A stretch of DNA of 64,000 nucleotides from positions 23,276,557 to 23,340,556 of the forward strand of contig CM039511.1 in NCBI GenBank assembly GCA_022432975.1, read 5' to 3'. The notes beneath the pieces are model-generated. The model was not told the origin of the DNA. It did no database searches and worked only from the letters and a program-made list of their open reading frames with translations. The stretch is from Begonia masoniana. Lineage: Eukaryota > Streptophyta > Magnoliopsida > Cucurbitales > Begoniaceae. Below, piece by piece: positions 1-11,198 of the stretch. Every line of letters starts with the position of its first letter. Positions within the stretch are counted from its first letter, which is position 1. A program made the position numbers and the translations under genes.

Positions 1-906
1 GCCTCAATGAGTTAAATTAGAGTTTTAGGAAATTTTCTTTAGCTAGGAGTTCTGTTAGTTTTCAAAATTCAATGATTTAGGCTCGATTTAATGCCATGTG
101 TTGTGTAATATTTTAGGTGAACAACGCTCGTGGACGGAGCTCGGTGTGCTACGGACACGAGGTAAGTCTTCGTGACTCGCTTGGCTGATCTGGCCTACAC
201 CATAGGAGAGTTTATTGTTCGAGGATGTTTGGTAAAATTATGTTTAGTGTAGGTTAGATGGGTAGTTTAGGATAATTGTTCTGTTAGAATGTTTTTCATT
301 AGGTTCTATGTATTGTTTACACTTTCTCTACTTTTATTGTACAAATCCATGTTCATGCATCATGTTTTATGAACTAGCACGAAAAATGAATTTTTCGCAT
401 ACGTTTTCATGAAAAGAAATGACTAATGAAAGATATGAATGTATGTAATTACGGTCATGTCGGGGTGGGGTTCAGACATGGCTGTCCTGAGAGGAGGAGC
501 ATGTTTTCCCCCTGGTAGATGGAAAGGGATATCTAACCACCAGATGTGTCCTCTCTATCTAGTGAGAGTAAACCCCCGGTGATGCCCATGCTGTGTGACT
601 AAAGAATGAAAATGATGCATGATTTTATGAACTGCATACACATCGCACGCATTTGCATTTACGAGAATTTACTGAGTTCTTTAGCTCATAGGTTATTTCT
701 ATGGTGTAGGTGACTTCGAAACAGGTGAGGATGATATTCCTCCACTCGACGCATGAGCAGGTTGATGGAGGATGACCCGTGAGAGTGCGCTGGGCAGTCG
801 GTGCTTATTTTGACCCGTGGGAATAACATGTAGGTATTTTGGGATTTTAATAGATAGAAATGATTGACAATTGTATAGGAAGGTTCAGTTGGGCTGATGG
901 GTGATT

Positions 907-1932
907 TGATGAGCTCCAAGCCAAAGTAAGGGCTGCATTCAACCCACAAAGAGTAGTGGTTCACTTGGATTTCGGAATAGCAGAAAACAGTAAATTTAGA
1001 TGAATAAATGGATAGGCAAATGAAGTTCGATTCAAACGCCATTTTAAGGGGAGCTTAATATATGAGTGAAAAAAGACTCATTAAATTTTTAGAGCAAAAT
1101 ATTTTGAGAAAATGAAGTTATGATGATAAACCCAAATGCTTTTCGATAAGCAACTATTGAGGCTTTCGGCAAACAATCTTCCGTGGAAGATTCACAGCAA
1201 GTGGAAAATGGTTAATGGCCACTTTCTCTTGCCACCAACCCTTCAAGAGTTGAGAGAAAAGTGGAACGAAGACTACTCAAACAACCACAGGTTTGAGAGC
1301 CTAGGAGGCGTAACTCCTCTTGGTTGTTAACAACCAAGGCTTACCTTGATGGTGCTCCAAACCGCTTCGGGTTTCTCCTTAACAAAACCAATTTTCTATT
1401 CAACCAAAATCAATCTTTACACACACCAATAACCATGGTATATATAGACCTAATTGGCTAAGAGTGGATGGCCGAGATTGAGTTGTGCTTTCTTTAAACA
1501 ATGGTTGAGATTAGCCATAACAAGGATCCACCAAAAAGGCAAAAATGGTCCCCTCCTCTTTGAGTTGGTGCCCAAAGTAGCTTCCATGCAATTTCCTTGA
1601 ATGATTTATACCTTAAGTTTATTCAAACTCTTTTGCCACACTATCCTAACATTCATCTAGTCTTAAATGCCTAAATGCATGCTTTAATAAATCCTTACAA
1701 TAAGGCCATTGTTTGCCAAATAAAACATACAAAATGTAACCAATAGAACACATATAATATTTGGATACAATTAGTTGAATTAGGGAAGACAAATTCCCTA
1801 TTTATCTTTACGCTTCCATTCCAAGCCTTTAAATATTCAACTCCTACAAAATGAGAGGCAAATGCATTACTAAATTCGTCCTTGTCAATAAATGCACTTA
1901 CCTTGATTGGTGACGGAGCCTTGGGCACGTCA
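907..1932 (-). mobile_element. Solo LTR of the TGAT...TCA non-coding family
   Basis: A 1,026-bp insertion starts TGATGAGCTCC and ends GGGCACGTCA. It is flanked by the direct repeat TGATT at 902-906 and 1933-1937, which fits a 5-bp LTR-retrotransposon target duplication. Its right end (CTTACCTTGATTGG...GGGCACGTCA) resembles the right end of the LTRs at 10088-11198 and 14548-15658 (CTTACCTTGACTTG...GGGCATATCA), so it is a divergent member of that family. Strand is inferred from that family, whose primer-binding site reads on the minus strand. It contains no gene; the 64-codon ORF at 1136-1330 has no recognisable features. It is younger than the LTR it interrupts. Confidence 0.75.
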
Positions 1933-2334
1933 TGATTGGTTAGGAAAAATACGGGTTTTGATGCTTTGGAAAACTAGTTTTACGAATTCCTTTTGTGAAG
2001 TTTTTTATTGAGATTATACTGGATCTGTTTGGAGTTATTTAGGTTGAGTATGGATACGCTCGAGTTTTAGAGCTATCCATGCAGTTAGATTTCGTAACTT
2101 TTGTCTTGTTTTGAATATGTTCTAGAATATGTTTCAAGCCGTGTTTTTGGTGATTGAGGAATTGAGGAACGAATAAGGTTATGAATGATTTTATGTTGAA
2201 GTGTTTGTTGTGAGTTGTGTTTAGGTGTATTGTTTAAGTGTATGTGTTGATGAGAGGAGAAGAATGGGAAGAAAAATGGTCAAGTGTGTGTGTGCAGGGC
2301 GTTGGAAGAAAAGAAAAGGGAGGAAGGCGCTCTC

Positions 2335-2590
2335 TGGATTTTCAAAATCCAGAGAGGTCACCGATCGATCGCCTGGGAGGGTGATCGATCGGCGAGATAT
2401 GACTACTCTCTGGAATATTTCCAGAGAGGTAGCCGATCGATCGCTTGTAAGGGCGATCGATCGGCTGGAGGATTGATCGCCAAAGGGCGATCAATCGCCT
2501 ATATGAGGAGCGATTGATCGCCCCAAATTTTACACCACAGCCGATCGATCGGCTGAAATGGCCGATCAATCGGCTATACATTTTGGGCAC
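2335..2590. repeat. Palindrome-rich LTR segment with GATCGATC words
   Basis: Short perfect or near-perfect inverted repeats follow one another. They include a CTCTGGATTTT/AAAATCCAGAG hairpin (2331-2354), CTCTGGAATATTTCCAGAG (2409-2427), and about nine CGATCGATCG or GATTGATCG words up to 2575. The segment lies shortly before the LTR right end. Equivalent segments with different palindromes occupy the same relative place in other LTRs here (9220-9420, 20820-20950, 51770-51995, 58545-58775). Function is unknown; folding of the LTR transcript near its 3' end is one inference. Confidence 0.7.
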
Positions 2591-2746
2591 GGATTGCCCT
2601 TTATGCCCTCGATTCATTTGGCCGATTGTTCTATTATTTTATTGTATTTTCTTTAAATGGTTTTGAGGATGTTTTTAATTGATTTAGAGGTTTAAAAATT
2701 TAATTTTTTATGGGAATTTAAGGGATAGGACATAAGGGACGTTACA

Positions 2747-3196
2747 GCTTGGGATATTACCAACTGAAGGTTAAAGTTGATGATGTTCCAAAGATAGCCT
2801 TTAGGACCTGTTATGAGCATTACGAATTCCTGGTGATGTCTTTTGGTTTGACGAATGCCCCGGCTGCATTTATGACTTGATGAATAGGATATTCCAGGAC
2901 TTTCTTGACAAGTTTGTGATCGTCTTCATCAACGATATCCTGGTCTATTCTCAGATTGAAGAAGAGCATAAGGAAAATCTGAAGATTGTGCTATCAACTT
3001 TGAAGCAGCATCGGCTGTATGCCAAGCTGTCGAAGTATGATTTCTGGCTGGACAGAATTAAGTTTCTGGGCCATGTTGTTTCTAAAGAGGGTATTTCAAT
3101 AGATCCAGCTAAGATTCAAGCCGTGAAAGATTGGCCTCAGCCAAGAAATGTTGCGGAAGTTCACAGTTTCGTAGGCTTGGATGGTTATTATTGGAA
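2747..3196 (+). pseudogene. Ty3/gypsy reverse transcriptase fragment, frameshifted
   Basis: Translation matches the middle of a Ty3/gypsy reverse transcriptase: a GYYQLKV-like start, then [12 protein letters not shown], then FVIVFINDILVYS, then [17 protein letters not shown] and a VAEVHSFVGL-type end. A one-base loss near 2872-2876 breaks the frame. The catalytic motif reads FIND where the family has F/Y-x-D-D, so one catalytic aspartate is replaced by asparagine. The fragment begins at the end of the LTR to its left and runs at its right into unrelated inverted LTR sequence at about 3196, so both ends are truncated. It is a dead relic. Confidence 0.9.
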
Positions 3197-4003
3197 AAAT
3201 TTATCGTCCACAGATCACATGACTTTATCATTTGTCCACGCGACTTCATTACTCACGGGTTACGTAAACCCATCGTCCACAGACAAACCTCCACAGACTC
3301 ACTTAAATTTATCGTCCACAGACCATGTGACTCTCACAGTTCACGTGACTACCTTGTCTAGACTACATCGTCCAGACTTCATTGTTCCCAGCTTTGGAAT
3401 ACAACTTTGGACGACAACCTTAGATGACAACTTTGGACGACAACTTTGGACGTTTATTTTTACTTACAAAACAGGACACATAGACAACCAATCGATCGCC
3501 TTCCCTAGCGAACGTTCGGCTAGCTCTCTGGAACTGACTCTACAAATAATCTCACATCTCATTTCAAATGAAAACCGTTTTACTCCTAAAAGAAACATAA
3601 TGTGCGCAGCGGAAAACTTAAGAAAACATATGAAAATCCTTAAATCCTAAAATCCCTTATAGATCATAAACATTAAAATTCTTTTCTACTTAAACTTCCA
3701 CTTCATTGTCTTATAACAAGACAGACTAAGAGCACCTCGGGTCAAATCGCTTCCCAGCCACAAATTCCTTCACGAGTACCATCCAGTAACCTTCTTAGAC
3801 ATTATCACTTGGATTGAAATCCTCACCTTTCAATTTGTCACCTACATCATAAGGTTCAAACTATAAGCCTAATGCTTAGTAAGGAGTGCAACATATACAT
3901 AAATACTCATGAATACATACTCAATAAAATCATGTTCAGGTTCTTTATTCAAATCATGGAAGTCATATTCATGTTCGTGTTCTTGATCATATCATGGGAA
4001 TCA

Positions 4004-4205
4004 TGTAACACCCGGATTTCTCCCAGAACGTGTGTGACCCTAGTCTAGGTCTAGCATTAGGGTTCAATTGTACATGGAAGGGTATTAGAAGAGTAATGAG
4101 AAGTGGAGAGTTTGACAAGTCCAAGTTAATTGTGAAACGATGTTTTAAAAGCGGGTTTGATTTGCAAACGTAGCGTTCCGAGCCGGGTGGGTTCGGGGTG
4201 TTACA
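4004..4205. mobile_element. Small 202-bp solo LTR with 10-bp inverted ends
   Basis: The 202-bp insertion starts TGTAACACCC and ends GGGTGTTACA, which are exact reverse complements. It is flanked by AATCA at 3999-4003 and 4206-4210. TG...CA ends with a 5-bp duplication point to a solo LTR of a short-LTR (TRIM-like) element. The unusually long terminal inversion would also suit a small inverted-repeat DNA transposon. Nothing in it encodes a protein, and the family is not recognised. Orientation cannot be decided because both ends read the same. Confidence 0.7.
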
Positions 4206-4289
4206 AATCATGTTCTTGTTCGTGTTCTTGTTCTTGTTTCATACATAAAGGAAAAGGGGGGGTTTACGTAAGAGTAGGCACAGGCACTA

Positions 4290-7215
4290 ACTTGCCCTCG
4301 TCTACCTCGTAGACCACATAACTTGTCCTCGTCTACCTCGTAGACCACATATCTTGCCCTCGTCTACCTCGTAGACCACATAACTTGCCCTCGTCTACCT
4401 CGTAGACCACATAACTTGCCCTCGTCTACCTCGTAGACCACATAACTTGCCCTCGTCTACCTCGTAGACCACATAACTTGCCCTCGTCTACCTCGTAGAC
4501 CACATAACTTGCCCTCGTCTACCTCGTAGACCACATAACTTGCCCTCGTCTACCTCGTAGACCACATAACTTGCCCTCGTCTACCTCGTAGACCACATAA
4601 CTTGCCCTCGTCTACCTCGTAGACCACATAACTTGCCCTCGTCTACCTCGTAGACCACATAACTTGCCCTCGTCTACCTCGTAGACCACATAACTTGCCC
4701 TCGTCTACCTCGTAGACCACATAACTTGCCCTCGTCTACCTCGTAGACCACATAACTTGCCCTCGTCTACCTCGTAGACCACATAACTTGCCCTCGTCTA
4801 CCTCGTAGACCACATAACTTGCCCTCGTCTACCTCGTAGACCACATAACTTGCCCTCGTCTACCTCGTAGACCACATAACTTGCCCTCGTCTACCTCGTA
4901 GACCACATAACTTGCCCTCGTCTACCTCGTAGACCACATAACTTGCCCTCGTCTACCTCGTAGACCACATAACTTGCCCTCGTCTACCTCGTAGACCACA
5001 TAACTTGCCCTCGTCTACCTCGTAGACCACATAACTTGCCCTCGTCTACCTCGTAGACCACATAACTTGCCCTCGTCTACCTCGTAGACCACATAACTTG
5101 CCCTCGTCTACCTCGTAGACCACATAACTTGCCCTCGTCTACCTCGTAGACCACATAACTTGCCCTCGTCTACCTCGTAGACCACATAACTTGCCCTCGT
5201 CTACCTCGTAGACCACATAACTTGCCCTCGTCTACCTCGTAGACCACATAACTTGCCCTCGTCTACCTCGTAGACCACATAACTTGCCCTCGTCTACCTC
5301 GTAGACCACATAACTTGCCCTCGTCTACCTCGTAGACCACATAACTTGCCCTCGTCTACCTCGTAGACCACATAACTTGCCCTCGTCTACCTCGTAGACC
5401 ACATAACTTGCCCTCGTCTACCTCGTAGACCACATAACTTGCCCTCGTCTACCTCGTAGACCACATAACTTGCCCTCGTCTACCTCGTAGACCACATAAC
5501 TTGCCCTCGTCTACCTCGTAGACCACATAACTTGCCCTCGTCTACCTCGTAGACCACATAACTTGCCCTCGTCTACCTCGTAGACCACATAACTTGCCCT
5601 CGTCTACCTCGTAGACCACATAACTTGCCCTCGTCTACCTCGTAGACCACATAACTTGCCCTCGTCTACCTCGTAGACCACATAACTTGCCCTCGTCTAC
5701 CTCGTAGACCACATAACTTGCCCTCGTCTACCTCGTAGACCACATAACTTGCCCTCGTCTACCTCGTAGACCACATAACTTGCCCTCGTCTACCTCGTAG
5801 ACCACATAACTTGCCCTCGTCTACCTCGTAGACCACATAACTTGCCCTCGTCTACCTCGTAGACCACATAACTTGCCCTCGTCTACCTCGTAGACCACAT
5901 AACTTGCCCTCGTCTACCTCGTAGACCACATAACTTGCCCTCGTCTACCTCGTAGACCACATAACTTGCCCTCGTCTACCTCGTAGACCACATAACTTGC
6001 CCTCGTCTACCTCGTAGACCACATAACTTGCCCTCGTCTACCTCGTAGACCACATAACTTGCCCTCGTCTACCTCGTAGACCACATAACTTGCCCTCGTC
6101 TACCTCGTAGACCACATAACTTGCCCTCGTCTACCTCGTAGACCACATAACTTGCCCTCGTCTACCTCGTAGACCACATAACTTGCCCTCGTCTACCTCG
6201 TAGACCACATAACTTGCCCTCGTCTACCTCGTAGACCACATAACTTGCCCTCGTCTACCTCGTAGACCACATAACTTGCCCTCGTCTACCTCGTAGACCA
6301 CATAACTTGCCCTCGTCTACCTCGTAGACCACATAACTTGCCCTCGTCTACCTCGTAGACCACATAACTTGCCCTCGTCTACCTCGTAGACCACATAACT
6401 TGCCCTCGTCTACCTCGTAGACCACATAACTTGCCCTCGTCTACCTCGTAGACCACATAACTTGCCCTCGTCTACCTCGTAGACCACATAACTTGCCCTC
6501 GTCTACCTCGTAGACCACATAACTTGCCCTCGTCTACCTCGTAGACCACATAACTTGCCCTCGTCTACCTCGTAGACCACATAACTTGCCCTCGTCTACC
6601 TCGTAGACCACATAACTTGCCCTCGTCTACCTCGTAGACCACATAACTTGCCCTCGTCTACCTCGTAGACCACATAACTTGCCCTCGTCTACCTCGTAGA
6701 CCACATAACTTGCCCTCGTCTACCTCGTAGACCACATAACTTGCCCTCGTCTACCTCGTAGACCACATAACTTGCCCTCGTCTACCTCGTAGACCACATA
6801 ACTTGCCCTCGTCTACCTCGTAGACCACATAACTTGCCCTCGTCTACCTCGTAGACCACATAACTTGCCCTCGTCTACCTCGTAGACCACATAACTTGCC
6901 CTCGTCTACCTCGTAGACCACATAACTTGCCCTCGTCTACCTCGTAGACCACATAACTTGCCCTCGTCTACCTCGTAGACCACATAACTTGCCCTCGTCT
7001 ACCTCGTAGACCACATAACTTGCCCTCGTCTACCTCGTAGACCACATAACTTGCCCTCGTCTACCTCGTAGACCACATAACTTGCCCTCGTCTACCTCGT
7101 AGACCACATAACTTGCCCTCGTCTACCTCGTAGACCACATAACTTGCCCTCGTCTACCTCGTAGACCACATAACTTGCCCTCGTCTACCTCGTAGACCAC
7201 ATAACTTGCCCTCGT
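4290..7215. repeat. 31-bp minisatellite, about 94 copies
   Basis: A 31-bp unit (ACTTGCCCTCGTCTACCTCG then TAGACCACATA) repeats with exact periodicity from 4290; the 95th copy breaks off at about 7215. Only the first few units vary (TTGTCC at about 4323, ATATCTTG at 4350); the others look identical. Each unit contains GTCTACCTCGTAGAC, a 6-bp inverted repeat around a 3-base loop. A single diverged unit-like stretch occurs at the homologous LTR position 22080-22120 (CCGTCTACCCTGTAGACC), so the array probably grew from a word already in the LTR. No gene. Confidence 0.95.
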
Positions 7216-7280
7216 AAACCTACGAGCTTTGAATCGTCGAAGAAAGAGGAGGAAGAAATCGATCGTTGAAGGAGGAAATT

Positions 7281-9705
7281 TGTAACACCCAGCTTTTCTG
7301 GATATTATTATTTTATTATATAATGGCATTTTCGTAAATATGTCAAATCAAGTCTGTTTTACGAAAAGAAAGCGTTATTAGAATCCTAACGATTAATTGG
7401 AAGTTTAGGAAAATTGCGAGAATTTTTGGAGTAATAACGTTATATTTTGAGTAATTACATTTCTCGTAATATAAGGGACGTTTTAGTAAAAATAGTAAAC
7501 GAGGTCCGAATTGAGAACAGACGGTTTTAATAAATCCCAAATAATAAGTTGGACTTATTGGTGAAATAAGAAGATTTGGTGAAACCGAATAACTAGTTAA
7601 TTAACGAAACAAACGACGAAACGAATATAAAAACAATGCAAGGGCAAAACGGTAAATTGCCAAATCAAAATTATAAAATAACAATAATCTTATTTCTTCC
7701 TCATTTCTTCCCTGCTGTGCGAGAAAACCAGAGAGCGAAGCTCTCTCTGCCGTCGACGATTCCTTCGACTTCCGATCTCCGATTCATCTCCGATCGTCTC
7801 GATTCTTCGCGATTTCTTCCCCAATCCCGATCCTAGGTACGTATTGAACGTATTGAACGTATTGAACGTTATTGGACGTAGTTAGATTGATTTGTGAGAA
7901 TGTTAAAGTTTTAGGATTTTCGAGTTTGTGGATAATGCTCGTTAATTGAGGTTTTGAAATACAGAATGTGTAATGTTCGCTAAAATGCATTAGTAAATCA
8001 AATTAGAGCTTTAAGGAATGTTCTTAGTCAAGGTTTCGTTGAATTGGACATTTAACGGTTTAGACTCGTTTTAACGATAATTTGGTGAAATTGCCTAGGT
8101 GAACGCTCGTGGACGGAGCTTGGATTGCAGCATGCACGAGGTAAGTTCTCGTGATCTTCTCTGGCCGATTGGCCTACACCGTACGTCGAAGTCGTCTCGA
8201 GTAGTTTTGGTGATGCGTTTGTTTAAATTGTCTTTGGTTGGGTAGTTAGGTTAGTCGTTTATAGATTATGTTTGTTTATCGTCTTGATGGTACATATGCT
8301 GGTTGTTTACTTTATGCATTTGACTGCTCATGCATCACCTCTGTTAAAGCATATGATTAAGAGAACGAACGAAATGAATCTACGTAATCTGTTATCTGGT
8401 CACGGTGAGGTGGTTTAGACCTCGGTGACATTCTGTCTGCAACCTAATTAAAATGTAAAATGAACCAACAAAATCTACGTAATCTGTATCTGGTCACGAC
8501 GAGGTGGTTTAGACCTCGGTGACAATCTGTTTGCGACGTAATGAATCTGAATCTGAATCTGTTATCTGCATGAATCTGAATCTGAATCTGTTATCTGCAT
8601 GTTTTATGAATGACATACGCATCTGCACGCATTCTACATGTACGAGAGCTTGCTGAGATTGTTATCTCATAGGTGTCTGTATAGTGTAGGTGACCTAAAC
8701 ATAGGTGAGGACGAGATCCCTCCACCTGAGGAGTGATGCAGTTGACGGAGGATGGCTTGCGTGGTGTGCTGGCTGTAGTCGAGGCTTTCATGACACGTGG
8801 GGAAGTAAGTAGGTATTTTGGGACGTTTCGATTAGAAAATGTATAGATTGAACATATTAGGATGTTTGGGAAATCTGGACAGTTGATAGGTTTACGTTTT
8901 AGAGTTTTAAATGTTTTAGAAACTTATTTGTAACTGTTTAGTGATTTTAAAACAGGAGGATGCGTTAGACTTTCAAACGGAACCACGCGATTTGTTTTTA
9001 GGAAGTTTGGTCATATTTGAGTCGGTGAATGGGTGAGTGATAGTATGTGGAATGTGAGTGTGATAGTGTTATTGTGTAGCAGTGTGTTTTGTGAAATGTA
9101 ATGGTGTATGATGAAGGAATGAGAAGAATGAAAAGTGTGTGTTGTGTGGGTTAAGCGTGTAAATGTGGTAAGCAGGGCGTGAAAGGAAAGAAAAAGGAAA
9201 GAAAGAAAATGAGGGAGGTGACTGGTCGCAGAAGGAAAGGCGATTGGTCGCAGAACTCTCGGGTTTTCCAGAGAGTTTGGCGACCGTACGCAGGTAGAGA
9301 GGCGTACGATCGGTTTGGGGGTCGGATTCCACGTTCTGGAAACAGAACGTGAACCGACCGAACGCTCAAAGATGAGCATTCGGGCGGCTGTGCGAGGGGC
9401 GCCCGATCGCACATCTTCAGACGTTCAGTCGCCTGTGGTTTTTTTTGGGCTGAATTGCCTCTTCTGCCCCTCCCCTGTTTCTATGGTCTGATGCTTCAAA
9501 TGGCCGATGATTTTAGTTGACATTTAATTGTTTGTTTTAAATTGATTTAAGGTTTTAGAACGTTTATTCAAATAGTCTTCCAATGATCTTCCAAACGATT
9601 TTAATGATTCTAATTCCGCTCGACGTCATGAGATTTACCTAGTATAAAAAAAAAGAAATTTTTAAATTTATGGGAATTTCGAGGAATAGTTTAAGGGTCG
9701 TTACA
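7281..9705 (+). mobile_element. Solo LTR, family A
   Basis: The 2,425-bp LTR starts TGTAACACCCAGC and ends GGGTCGTTACA. AAATT occurs at 7276-7280 and 9706-9710, so this is a complete insertion with no internal region. The first 150 bases match the LTR starts at 49815 and 55372 closely. Internal landmarks: CTCTCTCTGCCG leader-like sequence near 7740, a GTAAGT at about 8141 with GGCCTACACC after it, duplicated GAGGTGGTTTAGACCTCGG words at 8408 and 8500, the TTGCTGAG...GTAGGTGAC core at 8650-8700, and a hairpin-rich block at 9210-9420. ORFs in 9011-9414 lie in this LTR and are not credible genes. Confidence 0.92.
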
Positions 9706-10087
9706 AAATTGCGAGAGGGGAAAGTTGGCTACATGAGGGTTTAAGTGAGGTTTTAGACTTTCCTTTCTTATTTATATTGATTAAAATCACCTTTATTTAC
9801 AAATCTTGCCATTACCTAATTTTCTCTTAAAACAAGTAATACCCGTCATCGTAAGACCTCGTAAATTTTCATATTCAACAAGCCACTCCAAAATAATTCA
9901 CGGGATAATTACTTGGCGACGTGCTGGTTGTTACAAATACACTTTTTATTTTATCTCTATGATACATATTGCTATATATTGCTTTGAATCTTATTTGTAT
10001 TTTCTAAACTCTTTCACACATTTTAGTCTCATAATAGTGAATCTTTTTAATAATGACAAAGGGGAGACAATAACAAGAGCATATAGG

Positions 10088-11198
10088 TGATAGGCTACGG
10101 GCCTGCAATGGGGTTAGAAAACGCTTGCGGAAGACAATTAAAACGAAACAACAATCGGTGCTCGAAATCACCCCAAAACAGACGCTAAAACAGACAAAAA
10201 ACAGAGGAAGAACAAAGAGAATGGCGAGGAAGGGAAAGAGAGTTACTGAGCACTTGAGGAGGTGGGTGTTGCTCAGAGTGCTGCGGAAATGATGGAGGAG
10301 GGAAATGAAGGCCCGAAACTGACCCCATAACGACTCGGCGTTTTCGGGTGACAGAATTCCTTCGTTGCCAGCGAAGGAGTTCTCGGCGGCGGGAACTATG
10401 GCGTTCGCCCTTTCTCCTCGCTTCCATGGCTTGGAAGAAGAAGAGAAGGACTAAGAACACCCCCTAGCAGCCACAAGCTCGGGGTGCAATCGGGGGCTTC
10501 ATCCAGGCGTTGCGCGCCGATGAAGCACCGAGAGAAACTCTCTCTGTCGCTCGCGGAGATCGCTCCGAACAAGAAGAAAAATTCTTCTTTAAATTTCCAA
10601 ATATTCATTCAACTGGCTTACCAAATTACAGAGGTGGAGGGAAGCTTAAATACAAGAGGAAGAATTCGGGGAAGAAGAAGGAGAGAAGAGAAGCGCTCTG
10701 GAAATCGTCGGGCAACGGCTCGATTTGTAGCCGTTGGAGCTTCTGCAGAAAACTCGCGGTCCGGTTCACTGGGCAGCGAGCTTCCAAGTGCTGGTTCACT
10801 CCTCTGCTCCTTGGTTTAGTCCGGTTCAGCTTTGTTTTACCTTGGTTCAATCCGGTTCAGCCCTTTGTTATTCTCGAATCAGCCGGTTCTGCCCTTGGTT
10901 CGCCTTGGTTTAGCATCCCCTTTAAAGACCATTACAAACATGTATTCTAAAAGGCTAAAGTTTGCCAAATTACGAGTTTTAAACAAAACTAAAGTTTCCT
11001 AAAAATATATAAATTAAATACAAGGCTCGGTTACATAATTTGAATTAAAGGAAAACAAATTCCTTCTTCAATGATTTTCTCCAAGCCTTGAGAAACCATT
11101 TACCTACAAAATTCCACAAGTCCATTAGATAAATAAAATAGATATAATAAATACTTACCTTGACTTGTGCTCAATGGATAAGGGCCGTGGGCATATCA
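10088..11198 (-). repeat. 3' LTR of the non-coding element
   Basis: The 1,111-bp left copy is the 3' LTR because the element reads on the minus strand. It contains GGTTCA/CCGGTTCA-rich sequence at 10755-10910 and several overlapping short ORFs (10185-10950) that recur in the right copy; they lack recognisable domains and are not called as genes. Confidence 0.9.

Larger units (their letters stand above)
1..2746 (+). mobile_element. LTR (family A), left end outside window
   Basis: This is the right part of a long terminal repeat; its start lies left of base 1. It is recognisable because it shares order and words with the complete LTRs at 7281-9705 and 49815-52324: the CTCGTGGACGGAGCT stretch near 128, a GTAAGT followed by a GCCTACACC-like word (160-200), the TTACTGAG...GTAGGTGAC core (670-735), a palindrome-rich zone, and a terminal GGGACGTTACA at 2736-2746. 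It is interrupted by a separate solo LTR at 907-1932. No real coding sequence is visible; the short ORFs inside are chance. The right end abuts a reverse-transcriptase fragment, so it probably inserted into an older gypsy element, but its left target-site duplication cannot be checked. Confidence 0.8.
3197..9935 (-). mobile_element. Inverted, left-truncated LTR carrying a minisatellite and two nested solo LTRs
   Basis: Read on the minus strand this has the LTR plan used by the solo LTRs at 27022 and 44896. Its start TGTAACAACCAGC lies at 9923-9935. The tandem-array zone (4290-7215) follows, then the TTACTAAGCATTAGGCTTA...GTAGGTGAC core (complement at 3838-3895), then a zone of CGTCCACAGAC repeats (3200-3440). 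The expected far end is missing at the junction with the reverse transcriptase fragment near 3197. Insertions at 4004-4205 and 7281-9705 each have perfect 5-bp duplications, so this LTR is older than both. No coding sequence is visible. Confidence 0.7.

Noticed and set aside
4290..7215. CRISPR-like array
   Set aside because: Units are directly adjacent 31-bp copies without unique spacers, in plant DNA, inside an LTR.
10185..10950. Overlapping ORFs at 10185-10950 and their twins at 14856-15279 as duplicated genes
   Set aside because: They lie in the two LTRs of one element and have no recognisable domains or consistent frame.
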